Below the pieces are notes generated by a model, which was not told where the DNA came from, did not search any database, and was given only the letters and a program-made list of their open reading frames with translations. Shown here in pieces: positions 36,239-44,861 of a stretch of DNA of 64,000 bases; the stretch's first letter is position 1, and each line of letters starts with the position of its first letter. The stretch comes from Achromobacter veterisilvae (GTDB lineage Bacteria; Pseudomonadota; Gammaproteobacteria; Burkholderiales; Burkholderiaceae_B): the NCBI RefSeq assembly GCF_900496975.1, contig NZ_UFQC01000019.1:55917-119916 (forward strand), read 5' to 3'. The translations under genes and the position numbers were made by a program.

Positions 36239-37657
36239 TTATTTCCGGCTCGTGGCCAGGTTTTTCATCTTGACCCTGTGCGCCAGCAGGGCACAGGTCA
36301 GCGACAGGACGATACACAGGACCAATCCGGCACGCACTCCGTTTAGTACCGTGCTGTGCGAAATAACGATGCCGACCACCGCCGTGCCCAGCGCGCTGCC
36401 GATGGCGCGCGTGGTCTGGACCAGCGCGGACGCCACGCCCACGTCGCGCCGCTCGCTCAGCATCTGCATAAAAAGGGTCAGATTGGGCAAAAGAAAGCCC
36501 AGCGCGCAGCCGTTGACGAAGAACGCCGCCAGGATCCACCAGGCGGAGGTGCCCGGAGAGATCAGCAGCACCATCAGCGATCCGGCGGCCAGCAGGCCGC
36601 CGCCGAACACCATCAGGCGCTGCGGCTCGGACTGCTTGGGGAACAGCCGGCCGTTGATGATGCTGCCGACCGAGATCGCGGCGACCAGCGGCGTCAGCAG
36701 CAGCCCGGCTTCGCTGGGCGTGTAGTTCAGTACCTGTTGCAGCAGCAGGGGGCTGTAGAAAATCTGCACGAACATGACCGCGCCCACCATCATCGCCGCC
36801 ATATTCAGCAGGCGCGATTCCTTGGCGGACAGCACGCGCAGCGGAAAAATGGGGGAGCGCACGCGGCGCTCGATGGGAATCAGGACGGCGATGGCCGCCA
36901 CCCCCATCGCGGCCAGCAGCGCGCCCAGCAGGGGGTGCGCGTGGTCGCCGCCGGCAAAGGCCAGCTCCAGCGCGGCCAGCGGCGCGCCCACGGCGACGAC
37001 GAGCAGGATCGCCCCCAGCCAGTCGATCTTGCGGCTGCCGTCGTGCACGGGCCGGATGCGGGGGAAATAGCGCGCCAGCAGAAAAAAGGCGCCCGCGGCG
37101 GCGACCGGCGCGATGAAGAAGGCCGCGCGCCAGCCCAGCGCCTGCGTGGCGGCGCCGCCCAGGACCGGGCCGATGCCGCTGGCCATGGCGAAGGCGGCCG
37201 ACACCAGCGCCATCCAGCGCACCCGCTGCTTCGCGTCGGGGAACAGGTCGGCGGGCGCGGCGAACGCCGTCGCGATCATCATGCCGCCGCCGATGCCCTG
37301 CAGCGAGCGGAACACGATCAGTTGGGTCATGGTCTGGGACAGGCCGCAGGCGATGGAGCCCAGCGCGATGATAAGCACCGACAGCAGCATCAGGGGCTTG
37401 CGGCCGAACATGTCGCCCAGCCGTCCGAAGACCAGGATGGACGCCGCGGTGGCGAGCAGGTAGCCCGTTCCCACCCAGGCATACAGCGCCATGCCGTCGA
37501 GCGCCTCGGCCACCCGCGGCAGGGTGGTGCTGATGATGGTGGAATCCAGGGCCGCCAGGACGACGGTGGCGGAAACCCCCGCCATCCCCATCAGGAGGTC
37601 GCGTCGCGAATGGGCTGGGGGCGTAGGGGAAGGCGGTGAGTCGGGCGGCGTCGTCAT
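36239..37657 (-). CDS. DHA2-type MFS multidrug exporter (EmrB/QacA-like)
   Basis: 472-residue exporter with about fourteen helices. The DHA2 start VVLAALDSTIISTTLPRVAE, motif A (GRLGDMFGRKPLM) and motif C-like GIGPVLGGAATQALGWRAAF are all present. It would expel lipophilic cations or drugs using the proton gradient. It is followed on the same strand by the EamA gene (19 bp). No regulator is adjacent. Confidence 0.9.
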   Translation of the reverse strand: MTTPPDSPPSPTPPAHSRRDLLMGMAGVSATVVLAALDSTIISTTLPRVAEALDGMALYAWVGTGYLLATAASILVFGRLGDMFGRKPLMLLSVLIIALGSIACGLSQTMTQLIVFRSLQGIGGGMMIATAFAAPADLFPDAKQRVRWMALVSAAFAMASGIGPVLGGAATQALGWRAAFFIAPVAAAGAFFLLARYFPRIRPVHDGSRKIDWLGAILLVVAVGAPLAALELAFAGGDHAHPLLGALLAAMGVAAIAVLIPIERRVRSPIFPLRVLSAKESRLLNMAAMMVGAVMFVQIFYSPLLLQQVLNYTPSEAGLLLTPLVAAISVGSIINGRLFPKQSEPQRLMVFGGGLLAAGSLMVLLISPGTSAWWILAAFFVNGCALGFLLPNLTLFMQMLSERRDVGVASALVQTTRAIGSALGTAVVGIVISHSTVLNGVRAGLVLCIVLSLTCALLAHRVKMKNLATSRK

Positions 37658-37690
37658 GCCGCAGAGGATATCACCGGCGAGTCAGGGTTT

Positions 37691-38260
37691 TCACTTGTAG
37701 AACGTGTGGTAGCCCCAGAAAACCGCGATGACCAGGATCACCATAATCCAGGACCAGCGCGAATTCGACAGCCCGCGCGCCTCGGGTTCGGGCGGCGGCG
37801 GGGGCGGCGCGAGCCGGGGCTGGCCCGACATGTGGTCGATGAAGGCGGCGAAGAACTTCTGGATGATCTTGTCGCCCGCCTTCAGCAGCAGGCTTTCGCC
37901 GCATTCGGCCAGCTTGCCGCCGGCCATGCAGGCGACGGTGTAGGCCACCCGCGTGCCCTCGTCCTTCGTGCTGAGGTTGATCTGCGCGGTCCCGATGGCC
38001 AGGCAGGCGGCGCGCCCCTTGCCTTCGAAGGCAAGCGTACAACTGTTGTGAGGGTCCACATCGGACATCAGGATCTCGCCGTCGTAGTCGGTGTCGATTC
38101 CGGCGACCTTGGCGCGGAGCTTGACGGCGTACTCGGTCGGGCTGAGCCTGACCACCTCCACGCAGCCGGGGATGCATCGCTGCAGCACGGCCGGATCTGT
38201 CAACGCGTCCCAAGTCTGGTGCTGGGTAGAAGGAATCCACTGGGCATCGGCAATGCGCAT
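37691..38260 (-). CDS. CoxG-like SRPBCC protein with C-terminal membrane anchor
   Basis: 189 residues. An SRPBCC (START-like) domain of the CoxG/carbon monoxide dehydrogenase subunit G type occupies about residues 1-145 (WDALTDPAVLQRCIPGCVEV, and VAYTVACMAGGKLAECGESLL). A proline run follows, then a single transmembrane helix near the end (SWIMVILVIAVFWGYHTF). In cox systems CoxG recruits factors to the membrane. Here no CO dehydrogenase subunits are nearby, so its partner is unknown. Confidence 0.85.
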   Translation of the reverse strand: MRIADAQWIPSTQHQTWDALTDPAVLQRCIPGCVEVVRLSPTEYAVKLRAKVAGIDTDYDGEILMSDVDPHNSCTLAFEGKGRAACLAIGTAQINLSTKDEGTRVAYTVACMAGGKLAECGESLLLKAGDKIIQKFFAAFIDHMSGQPRLAPPPPPPEPEARGLSNSRWSWIMVILVIAVFWGYHTFYK

Positions 38261-38346
38261 GGCTGTCTCCTTGCTGGTGCTGCTTGTTTTTATTATGAAC
38301 CCAATTTTTAAGAAACTCCATAACTCACCAAGCCGTGCAAGTTATA

Positions 38347-39351
38347 TCAGGCCGATACCGGCTTATCGCGGCCTAATCCTGGCAATCGTCTGCCCAGGGC
38401 CTGAGCGGGCAATTCGACGCAGCGGTATGCCAGCCATGCTACGCAGATGCTGACAGCAATCGAAAACCAACGCCAAATTTCGACGGGCATGCCCAAACGA
38501 TGACCAATCACGGATAGTTCCACAAATACGGGCGCATGCACGAGGTAAAGTGAATAGGACGCATCCCCCACCTTGAGCAACGGCGAAGGAAACTTCATGC
38601 CAGCTTTTTCCGCCGCGACCAGAAAAGATATTAGCGAGCCGAAGCCGATGGCGAAAAGGGGGTGTCGCAGCCAGCCGGGCAGTCCGATGACGTTGTAGAT
38701 TAGGAGCAGCGCAATTGTCAGGACACATAGGCAAACAAGCCCCGATGCGGCTGGAAGTACATTGCGCAACCGGTACGCGGCGATACCTGCTGCGAAATAG
38801 ATTTGTGCGTACGAAAACAGATGATAATCCCAATTCGTCCACCAAAGGCCGGCCGCCCATAAACAAGACAAGGCCACCAATAATCCCATCGTGCCGAAAA
38901 AAGGCACGATCAGCGCCGCGAGCAGGTAAAACAGCACTTCATGTTCTAGGGACCAGCCAGGTGAAAGCAGTGGATAGGGCTCCATAGGGAATATCAGGAA
39001 GCTCTGGACTATCCCGATAGCGCCCAAGGTGCCGATTTCTGTCGCGTAGCGATGCGTTATCAGCGTCCAAAGCAGGATTACTGTCAGGATTGTCCAATAT
39101 AACGGTGCAATTCGCCAGACGCGTTTTAGCAGGAACCGGCTGGCGTTGAAATGCTGAGTAGACGACACGACGTGACAAATGATGAAACCGGATATGCAGA
39201 AGAATAGATCTACTCCTATGTACCCGAAATCAGAAACCAGGGGGATGCGAAATAGCCGATCGGAGGCCCATGATGACGCCCAATGCGAATGGAAGACTAC
39301 GACAGTTAATGCTGAAATGGCCCGAAGCGCCTGAATAGATTGATATTGCAT
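38347..39351 (-). CDS. Acyltransferase 3 family membrane protein
   Basis: 334-residue polytopic O-acyltransferase (AT3/OafA domain only, no SGNH part). It has about ten helices, the conserved His in VVVFHSHW, and the second motif DLFFCISGFIICHV with Arg residues in RFLLKRVWRIAPLYW. Such proteins transfer acetyl or other acyl groups onto surface polysaccharide. It opens the more A/T-rich polysaccharide region and is transcribed away from the PseG-PseH gene. Confidence 0.88.
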   Translation of the reverse strand: MQYQSIQALRAISALTVVVFHSHWASSWASDRLFRIPLVSDFGYIGVDLFFCISGFIICHVVSSTQHFNASRFLLKRVWRIAPLYWTILTVILLWTLITHRYATEIGTLGAIGIVQSFLIFPMEPYPLLSPGWSLEHEVLFYLLAALIVPFFGTMGLLVALSCLWAAGLWWTNWDYHLFSYAQIYFAAGIAAYRLRNVLPAASGLVCLCVLTIALLLIYNVIGLPGWLRHPLFAIGFGSLISFLVAAEKAGMKFPSPLLKVGDASYSLYLVHAPVFVELSVIGHRLGMPVEIWRWFSIAVSICVAWLAYRCVELPAQALGRRLPGLGRDKPVSA

Positions 39352-39554
39352 AGGTTGGAAACGCGGAAAAAGGTTGGGGAAAACATAGCCCGATCTCCTG
39401 GCTTTCCCACTGTACGGAGCCGGTTGTAGAAAGGAGACAATTCGTACATGCTATAGCACTTGAGTGCCTCACTACTCTTATTGGCATCCCAGCGCAGATT
39501 CGAACTCATCTACAATAGCCGTAGTCTTTCCTGTGATTCTCTCGATAGGTTTCT

Positions 39555-41078
39555 ATGCCCCGGCCGTTTCCCGTTATCGCCATTAGAGCCGATGCTTCGA
39601 CCCAGATTGGAGCGGGGCATATGATGCGCTGCCTTGCGCTGGCGGACGGCATTGCTCAGCGGGGCGGACAAGTCCATTTTCTTGTACGACGGCATCCATC
39701 CCATCTTGGAGACCTGATCGAGGCCAAGGGGTATATCCTGCATTGGCTTGTCGACGTGGGGAACGAGGTTGGCGAGGAGCTGGGCGGTTATGGCAAATGG
39801 CTCGGCGTCACGCAAGCGCAAGATCGGGATGCCTCCGCGCAGGTGCTTAGTCAGGTCCGTCCAGACTGGCTCATTGTCGATCATTACGCACTTGACGCCG
39901 AATGGGAGACGCCATTGCGTCGTTGGGTTGGCGGCCTCATGGCTATTGATGATCTGGCCGACCGCGATCATGATTGCGACGTGTTGCTGGATCAGAACTA
40001 TTTTCGTGACCCGAATCGATATCAGGGGCGGGTGCCGGCGCATTGTATTCAATTACTGGGTCCAGGCTACGCGCTTTTGAGGCCAGAGTTTCACGATCTG
40101 AGGCGCCGCAATCGTGTTCGCGACGGAAAAGTGAGCAAGATCTTGGTAGCGTTCGGTGGCATGGATCAGGCCGACTATACCGGGCGCTTCTTGGAAGCCT
40201 TCGAGCCGCGCACAGATGAATGTTCCATCGATGTGGTTATCGGGGGAGGTAACCCGCAACGTGCCCGCCTGCAATCGTTGTGCGCATCTCGGCCGGACGT
40301 GCGTCTGCACATTCAGTCTGCCCGTATGGCGGAACTGATCGCCAAGGCAGATCTTGTGGTTGGCGCGAGCGGCACAAGCAATTGGGAGCGATTTTGTTTG
40401 GGGGCGCCGGCAATCGCTGTGGCGGTGGCGGAAAATCAGGTGCCTGTGCTGTGTGAGCTGGAACAGGATGGGCTGGTGCTTGGGGTGTCGCCAGAGTCGC
40501 CCGATCAGGTCGCGGACTGCGTGAACCTGGTGAAGTATGCCCTGCACCAGCCGGCATTGCTGCGAGGCTTGAGCCGGCGAGCGGCCGCTCTGGTAGATGG
40601 TAGAGGGGTCCAGCGACTCATCCGTCAATTGCTTCCTGCCTCCATTGCCTTGAGGCGTGCAGGACCGGATGATTGCTTGCGGATTTATGCATGGCGCAAT
40701 GCACCTGAAACTCGCGAACATTCCCATGCGTCTGCGCCCATCGACCTAAGCACGCATCAGTCATGGTTCGACGCTACGTTGCGCCATGAAGACCGCGTGC
40801 TGCTGATTGCCGAAATTGTTGGGGAACCGGTCGCCGTGGTGCGATTTGACTTGGCTGGCGCTCGGGCGATGATCTCCATTTACCTTACGCCGGGCAATCA
40901 TGGAAAGGGCCTAGGCGGGGCGGTCATTCGGGAGGCGACCCATTGGCTGTTTGAGTGGAGCGCCGAAATCTCGCATGTCGTGGCAGAGGTCCGCGCTGGA
41001 AATAACGCATCGCTCAACGTTTTCCGCGATGCACAGTTCAAGCTTGATTACAGCGTCTTTATCAAGACTCGAAATTGA
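39555..41078 (+). CDS. PseG-PseH fusion: UDP-sugar hydrolase plus GNAT acetyltransferase
   Basis: 507-residue bifunctional enzyme of the pseudaminic acid pathway. Residues 1-358 match PseG, which removes UDP from UDP-2,4-diacetamido-2,4,6-trideoxy-altropyranose: the active-site His22 is in QIGAGHMMRCLALA, and the donor-site segment VGASGTSNWERFCLGAPAIAV has the GT-B form. Residues 364-507 form a GNAT N-acetyltransferase (SIALRRAGPDDCLRIYAWRN to ISIYLTPGNHGKGLGGAVIR) expected to do the PseH step, N4-acetylation. These are normally two proteins. It lies about 8 kb from the other pse genes, separated by Wzz, IS remnants and acyltransferases. No separate pseH is seen. Confidence 0.88.
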   Translation: MPRPFPVIAIRADASTQIGAGHMMRCLALADGIAQRGGQVHFLVRRHPSHLGDLIEAKGYILHWLVDVGNEVGEELGGYGKWLGVTQAQDRDASAQVLSQVRPDWLIVDHYALDAEWETPLRRWVGGLMAIDDLADRDHDCDVLLDQNYFRDPNRYQGRVPAHCIQLLGPGYALLRPEFHDLRRRNRVRDGKVSKILVAFGGMDQADYTGRFLEAFEPRTDECSIDVVIGGGNPQRARLQSLCASRPDVRLHIQSARMAELIAKADLVVGASGTSNWERFCLGAPAIAVAVAENQVPVLCELEQDGLVLGVSPESPDQVADCVNLVKYALHQPALLRGLSRRAAALVDGRGVQRLIRQLLPASIALRRAGPDDCLRIYAWRNAPETREHSHASAPIDLSTHQSWFDATLRHEDRVLLIAEIVGEPVAVVRFDLAGARAMISIYLTPGNHGKGLGGAVIREATHWLFEWSAEISHVVAEVRAGNNASLNVFRDAQFKLDYSVFIKTRN

Positions 41079-41124
41079 TCGACGCAGGGAAGTGCCCGCC
41101 ATTCGGGCAAGCGAGGAATCATAC

Positions 41125-41964
41125 CTAGGGCCGTCCTGCGCGAACGATCTGTCGAATCAACGCGTATAGCACTCCGACAAGCAGGCCAGCCAACAGCCCG
41201 GCGAGCAGCGTGATGCGAACTTTCGGCAATACGGGTGTATTCGATGTATACCAGGGCGCGAGCAAAGTGGTTGGATTACGATTGATAAAGGCAATATCGT
41301 TCTCGATCGAGTTCAGCCGATCCCGCTGTGCGTAGATGTCGTCACGTGCAATCAAATAGACGACAGACTTTTCCTGCGCAGAGTCCATCTTTTTGATCAT
41401 GTCTTGGTTGCTGTCCATCCGGGCCACCGTGTTGGCTCGCTGTTCTTCAAGAGATTTGATAACCGGGGCGTTCAGGGCTGTCTGCTGTTGGCGCACCATT
41501 TCGAAGACGGCCTCCGCGCAGCGCTGGGCCACGGTCGGGTCTTGACGCCGAACGCGCAAATCAATGGCTCCCGCAGTCAGGCGGTTGACTGTGGGTCTGA
41601 CGATATTCAACATCGCTTCGCGATTCAAGGCGCCTTCGTTTTCAGCCTCACACTGCTTTATGACTGCTTCAGGGTATGTTGTCGGTATCTGCAATCTGGC
41701 GATTGTTAAAGACGTATCTTCAACGGCGGCTTGGGGTGTCGAGGAGTCCTTGCGTGCATTTGTCGATGACGTCGTCAGCGCATTTTTTATTAGCCCGACT
41801 GTTTCGTATTGCCTGGGAGTAGTCCAGATATGCACGGCTCCCACTAACAAGCCAATAGCGCCACAGCTAAAAATGACGATTATGTTGTTTCTGAAAAACG
41901 TAATGATGTCACTAAGACTGAATTCGTTGCCTATGGGTGTCTGGACGCTGTGAGAATTGTTCAT
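41125..41964 (-). CDS. wzz: Wzz-type polysaccharide chain-length determinant
   Basis: 279-residue inner membrane co-polymerase. The Wzz domain starts FSLSDIITFFRNNIIVIFSC with helix 1 at about 26-46. A large periplasmic domain with coiled-coil region follows (about 180-235, MIKKMDSAQEKS). Helix 2 is at the C terminus (LLAGLLAGLLVGVLYALIRQIV), preceded by the Pro-rich TPVLPKVRI. Start at 41964 (MNNSHSVQTP) is chosen; an upstream extension of 43 codons is unlikely. It controls the length of Wzx/Wzy-made chains. It is transcribed opposite to the main operon. Confidence 0.88.
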   Translation of the reverse strand: MNNSHSVQTPIGNEFSLSDIITFFRNNIIVIFSCGAIGLLVGAVHIWTTPRQYETVGLIKNALTTSSTNARKDSSTPQAAVEDTSLTIARLQIPTTYPEAVIKQCEAENEGALNREAMLNIVRPTVNRLTAGAIDLRVRRQDPTVAQRCAEAVFEMVRQQQTALNAPVIKSLEEQRANTVARMDSNQDMIKKMDSAQEKSVVYLIARDDIYAQRDRLNSIENDIAFINRNPTTLLAPWYTSNTPVLPKVRITLLAGLLAGLLVGVLYALIRQIVRAGRP

Positions 41965-42056
41965 ATCTTCGTTTAACGGCACGGATGGGGCATTGTAGAC
42001 GTGGGCAGGGAATGCAGCTGTATCTGACTGTTGCTTTGTGAGGTTTCGCTGGAACC

Positions 42057-42547
42057 TAGGAGTCTGCCCGGCCGAAAAAGGTCGAGAACACAAAGGCTTG
42101 GCAAATTACAGGCATGCCCGAAAATTGCCTGCTTTACGAGCCGCAATAACAACAACTACTGCCAGACACCTCGTAAGACTGGCTGTCCGAAGGGCTCTCA
42201 GCGCACTTCATCAGTGACAGCGTCGACAGCCTGGACCTGAGCGCCATGCGCGACAAGCCAAGGGCGGGCCGCGCAACCAGCCCTCTCACCCAGGATGGCC
42301 AAGGTGCGGATCTATGGCTACGCCCAGGTGCCTTCAGCTTGCGCAAGCTGGCCGCGGAGAGCAATCTTGCAGGCCAGAGAGGGTCGAAGCAGCGAGTCGG
42401 GGCTAGGCTTGCTGCTTGCGGCACGCTGAGCGTGCCAGTTCAAAGTCGCTTCAACGCTCGCGAAATACGGCGCCGACGCTCTGGGTCGTCATCAAGTGCA
42501 AAACTGCGTGTGTAGAAATCCAAAAACTCCTGCCGCGCACACTCTTA
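42057..42547 (+). mobile_element. IS1182-type element remnant A (internally deleted)
   Basis: About 490 bp. It is bounded by a degenerate left end (TAGGAGTCTG) and a right end CGCACACTCTTA, which mirror the ends of remnant B. Inside are broken frames matching the N-terminal part of an IS1182-family transposase (tract around 42100-42360 parallel to 46235-46500 of remnant B). The central part and most of the transposase are lost. Several stop codons and frameshifts make it inactive. It lies 122 bp upstream of the acyltransferase gene. Confidence 0.75.
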
Positions 42548-42669
42548 GCGCGCCGCTTGCGTCAAGGCGTTCGGCGTTCCCCTGGGCTCGGTGGACACGC
42601 CTGGCATGAATATTTCTCGGGCAGGCCGATGTAGAATCGCTGCCCTGAGAGAACCACTACACAATAACG

Positions 42670-44676
42670 ATGTTTGCCTATAGACGTGAACTTGATGGCT
42701 TACGCGCCATCGCCGTACTGACCGTGTTGTTTTTTCATGCGGGATTCAGTGCTTTTCCTGGCGGATTTGTCGGCGTTGATATTTTTTTCGTCTTGTCAGG
42801 CTATTTGATCGTGTCCCTCATTTCTGAGGAAATGTTAGGAGGGACGTTCTCATTCAGGGCATTCTATGAGCGCAGAATTCGGCGCTTGCTGCCGCCCTTG
42901 CTGCCTGTACTTCTACTGACAGGCGCGGCGGGTTTCATTCTCCTCAGCGACAAGCAGTTCGCCAATTTGACCGAGAGCCTGTTGGCATCTTTAGGCCTAG
43001 CTTCCAACTGGTACTTCCTTTCAAGCGTAGGCTACTTTGACGGCCCTGGAGAATTAACCCCGCTGCTTCATATGTGGTCTTTGTCTATCGAGGAACAGTT
43101 TTACCTGATATTTCCGTTTTTTCTGGTAATGGCCAACCATTTGAAAAAGCAATGGCTATTATCCGGGTGCCTGGTGTTACTGCTGATTTCTTTGGGTTTT
43201 TCCGAGGCACTGGTCAACGCAAATCAGAGGGACGCTGCATTCTACAATTCATTCGGCCGATTTTGGGAATTGCTACTGGGTGCATCCGTGGCATTGGCCA
43301 AGTTACCGGCTCCTCGCCGCGCGGTTGCTGATGTCCTGGAGTTCGCCGGGAGCGGTATGGTCCTGACCGCGGTTTTGGTCTATACGCCAACCACGCCATT
43401 CCCTGGCGTTTCTGCTGTTCTACCTACGGTCGGGGCGGCGCTGATCATTGCGGCTTCAGGTCAAGGGCGTGTCATATCTCCGCTTCTGAAATCAAGGATT
43501 CTCGTTGGCGTCGGATTGATTTCCTATGCACTGTATCTCTGGCATTGGCCGATTATGGTATTTGTAAAGGTGATGAATCCCGCCGCAGGATCGAAAGTAA
43601 TGGGGGGCGCGCTTGGAGCCACCTTTTTGCTTGCCACAACATCGTACTTTCTGGTTGAAGCACCCGTTCGGCGGAAGGTTCTCTTTCCTATGCGTCGGAC
43701 CGTGTATGCTGCTGCGGCGGCGGCAATTGCCACGATGGCCGTCCTAACGACGGTTGCGAACGGCGAGTTCTTCAAACCGTTAAGGGTGGTTGCAGTCGAT
43801 AGAGCCCTCAGCGCTATGTATGACGTGAGGCGTGCGGACGCGATCGCTACTATTCAAGCATCGGGCGATTACTACCAGAAGAACTTGAATCTGAACTATA
43901 ACGGAAATTCGGGCCCCTATGACGCGAAGACGTTTGCTGACTACACCTGCAGCTATGACGAGGGCAATACAGCCTCCCGTCTCTATGATTGCCTTGTCGG
44001 GCACGCCAAATCTCACAATGTGCTGGTATTGGGCGATAGTATCGGGCGTGACACTTTGTGGACATTGCGGCGTGCCTACCCTGGCCAGAATTTCCTGATG
44101 TTGCACCAGTCCGGCTGTCCGCCCAGTGACTGGCATCGTGAGGGCGATGCTGTCGGGTGCTTTACTGGCTCTGCCGATCTGCTAGGGCGGGTTCGAAGCG
44201 TGGTTCAGATTGATGGTGTGATTCTGGCATTCAGGTATCGGCCGTCCGATTGGGCCGAGGTCGAAGCAGGCCTGGATATGGCGCGGAAAGTGAGTCCCAA
44301 CGTCATTCTGCTGGGAGTATCTGCCGTGTTTGCGCAGCCGGTGGGCAGTTTTCTCAGGTCGCTTCCCAAAGGGTCGCCGGTGCCTCGGTCGGTGGGCAAG
44401 CTCGATCCAAGCATGGTGGGCTGGGACTATGTTGCGATCGCTGATCAGGCGAGGCTGATGGCAGATCGTCATGGAGTCGCATTCGCAGACACGAGTCCGT
44501 TTTACTGCAAAGGTCAGGAATGTGCGCTTTGGAAAGATAATTCTTACCAGATGCCTATATATTGGGACAACCAGCACTTAACTGATTTTGGTATAGATGC
44601 ATTTTCTCAATTTTTGCGCACGCAGGTGGATATGGTTCAATTTGCCGAGCGGGTAGGGATGCAGAGACGACCTTAG
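42670..44676 (+). CDS. OafA-like acyltransferase with SGNH domain
   Basis: 668-residue O-acyltransferase. The N-terminal AT3 membrane domain (about residues 1-370) starts YRRELDGLRAIAVLTVLFFHAG, with VGVDIFFVLSGYLI and a basic ERRIRRLLPP. A periplasmic SGNH domain (about 430-668) carries the nucleophile Ser457 (VLVLGDSIGRD) and the Asp633/His636 pair (WDNQHLTDFG). This pairing acetylates O-antigen or other glycans. It is bracketed, together with the dioxygenase gene, by two IS remnants, suggesting acquisition as a block. Confidence 0.92.
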   Translation: MFAYRRELDGLRAIAVLTVLFFHAGFSAFPGGFVGVDIFFVLSGYLIVSLISEEMLGGTFSFRAFYERRIRRLLPPLLPVLLLTGAAGFILLSDKQFANLTESLLASLGLASNWYFLSSVGYFDGPGELTPLLHMWSLSIEEQFYLIFPFFLVMANHLKKQWLLSGCLVLLLISLGFSEALVNANQRDAAFYNSFGRFWELLLGASVALAKLPAPRRAVADVLEFAGSGMVLTAVLVYTPTTPFPGVSAVLPTVGAALIIAASGQGRVISPLLKSRILVGVGLISYALYLWHWPIMVFVKVMNPAAGSKVMGGALGATFLLATTSYFLVEAPVRRKVLFPMRRTVYAAAAAAIATMAVLTTVANGEFFKPLRVVAVDRALSAMYDVRRADAIATIQASGDYYQKNLNLNYNGNSGPYDAKTFADYTCSYDEGNTASRLYDCLVGHAKSHNVLVLGDSIGRDTLWTLRRAYPGQNFLMLHQSGCPPSDWHREGDAVGCFTGSADLLGRVRSVVQIDGVILAFRYRPSDWAEVEAGLDMARKVSPNVILLGVSAVFAQPVGSFLRSLPKGSPVPRSVGKLDPSMVGWDYVAIADQARLMADRHGVAFADTSPFYCKGQECALWKDNSYQMPIYWDNQHLTDFGIDAFSQFLRTQVDMVQFAERVGMQRRP

Positions 44677-44861
44677 AGGCCTTTTTTGGGGTGGTAGGCG
44701 CACTCGTGCTATTTGTGGTCGTATTGCAGGTGCCCCGCTTAACGGCGCGCCATCTTCTTCACCGCGAACAAGGTCGAAGTTGTCACGGCTGGGTTCAGGC
44801 CAAGCAAGGTCGATGTTCTGTTGGTGACTGAATCCCAACCTCTTGGCTCGATCTAATAGAC

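Noticed and set aside
44677..44861. Possible gene fragment between the acyltransferase and the dioxygenase
   Set aside because: Short frames on the minus strand end before any recognisable motif; I cannot support a gene or a named pseudogene.
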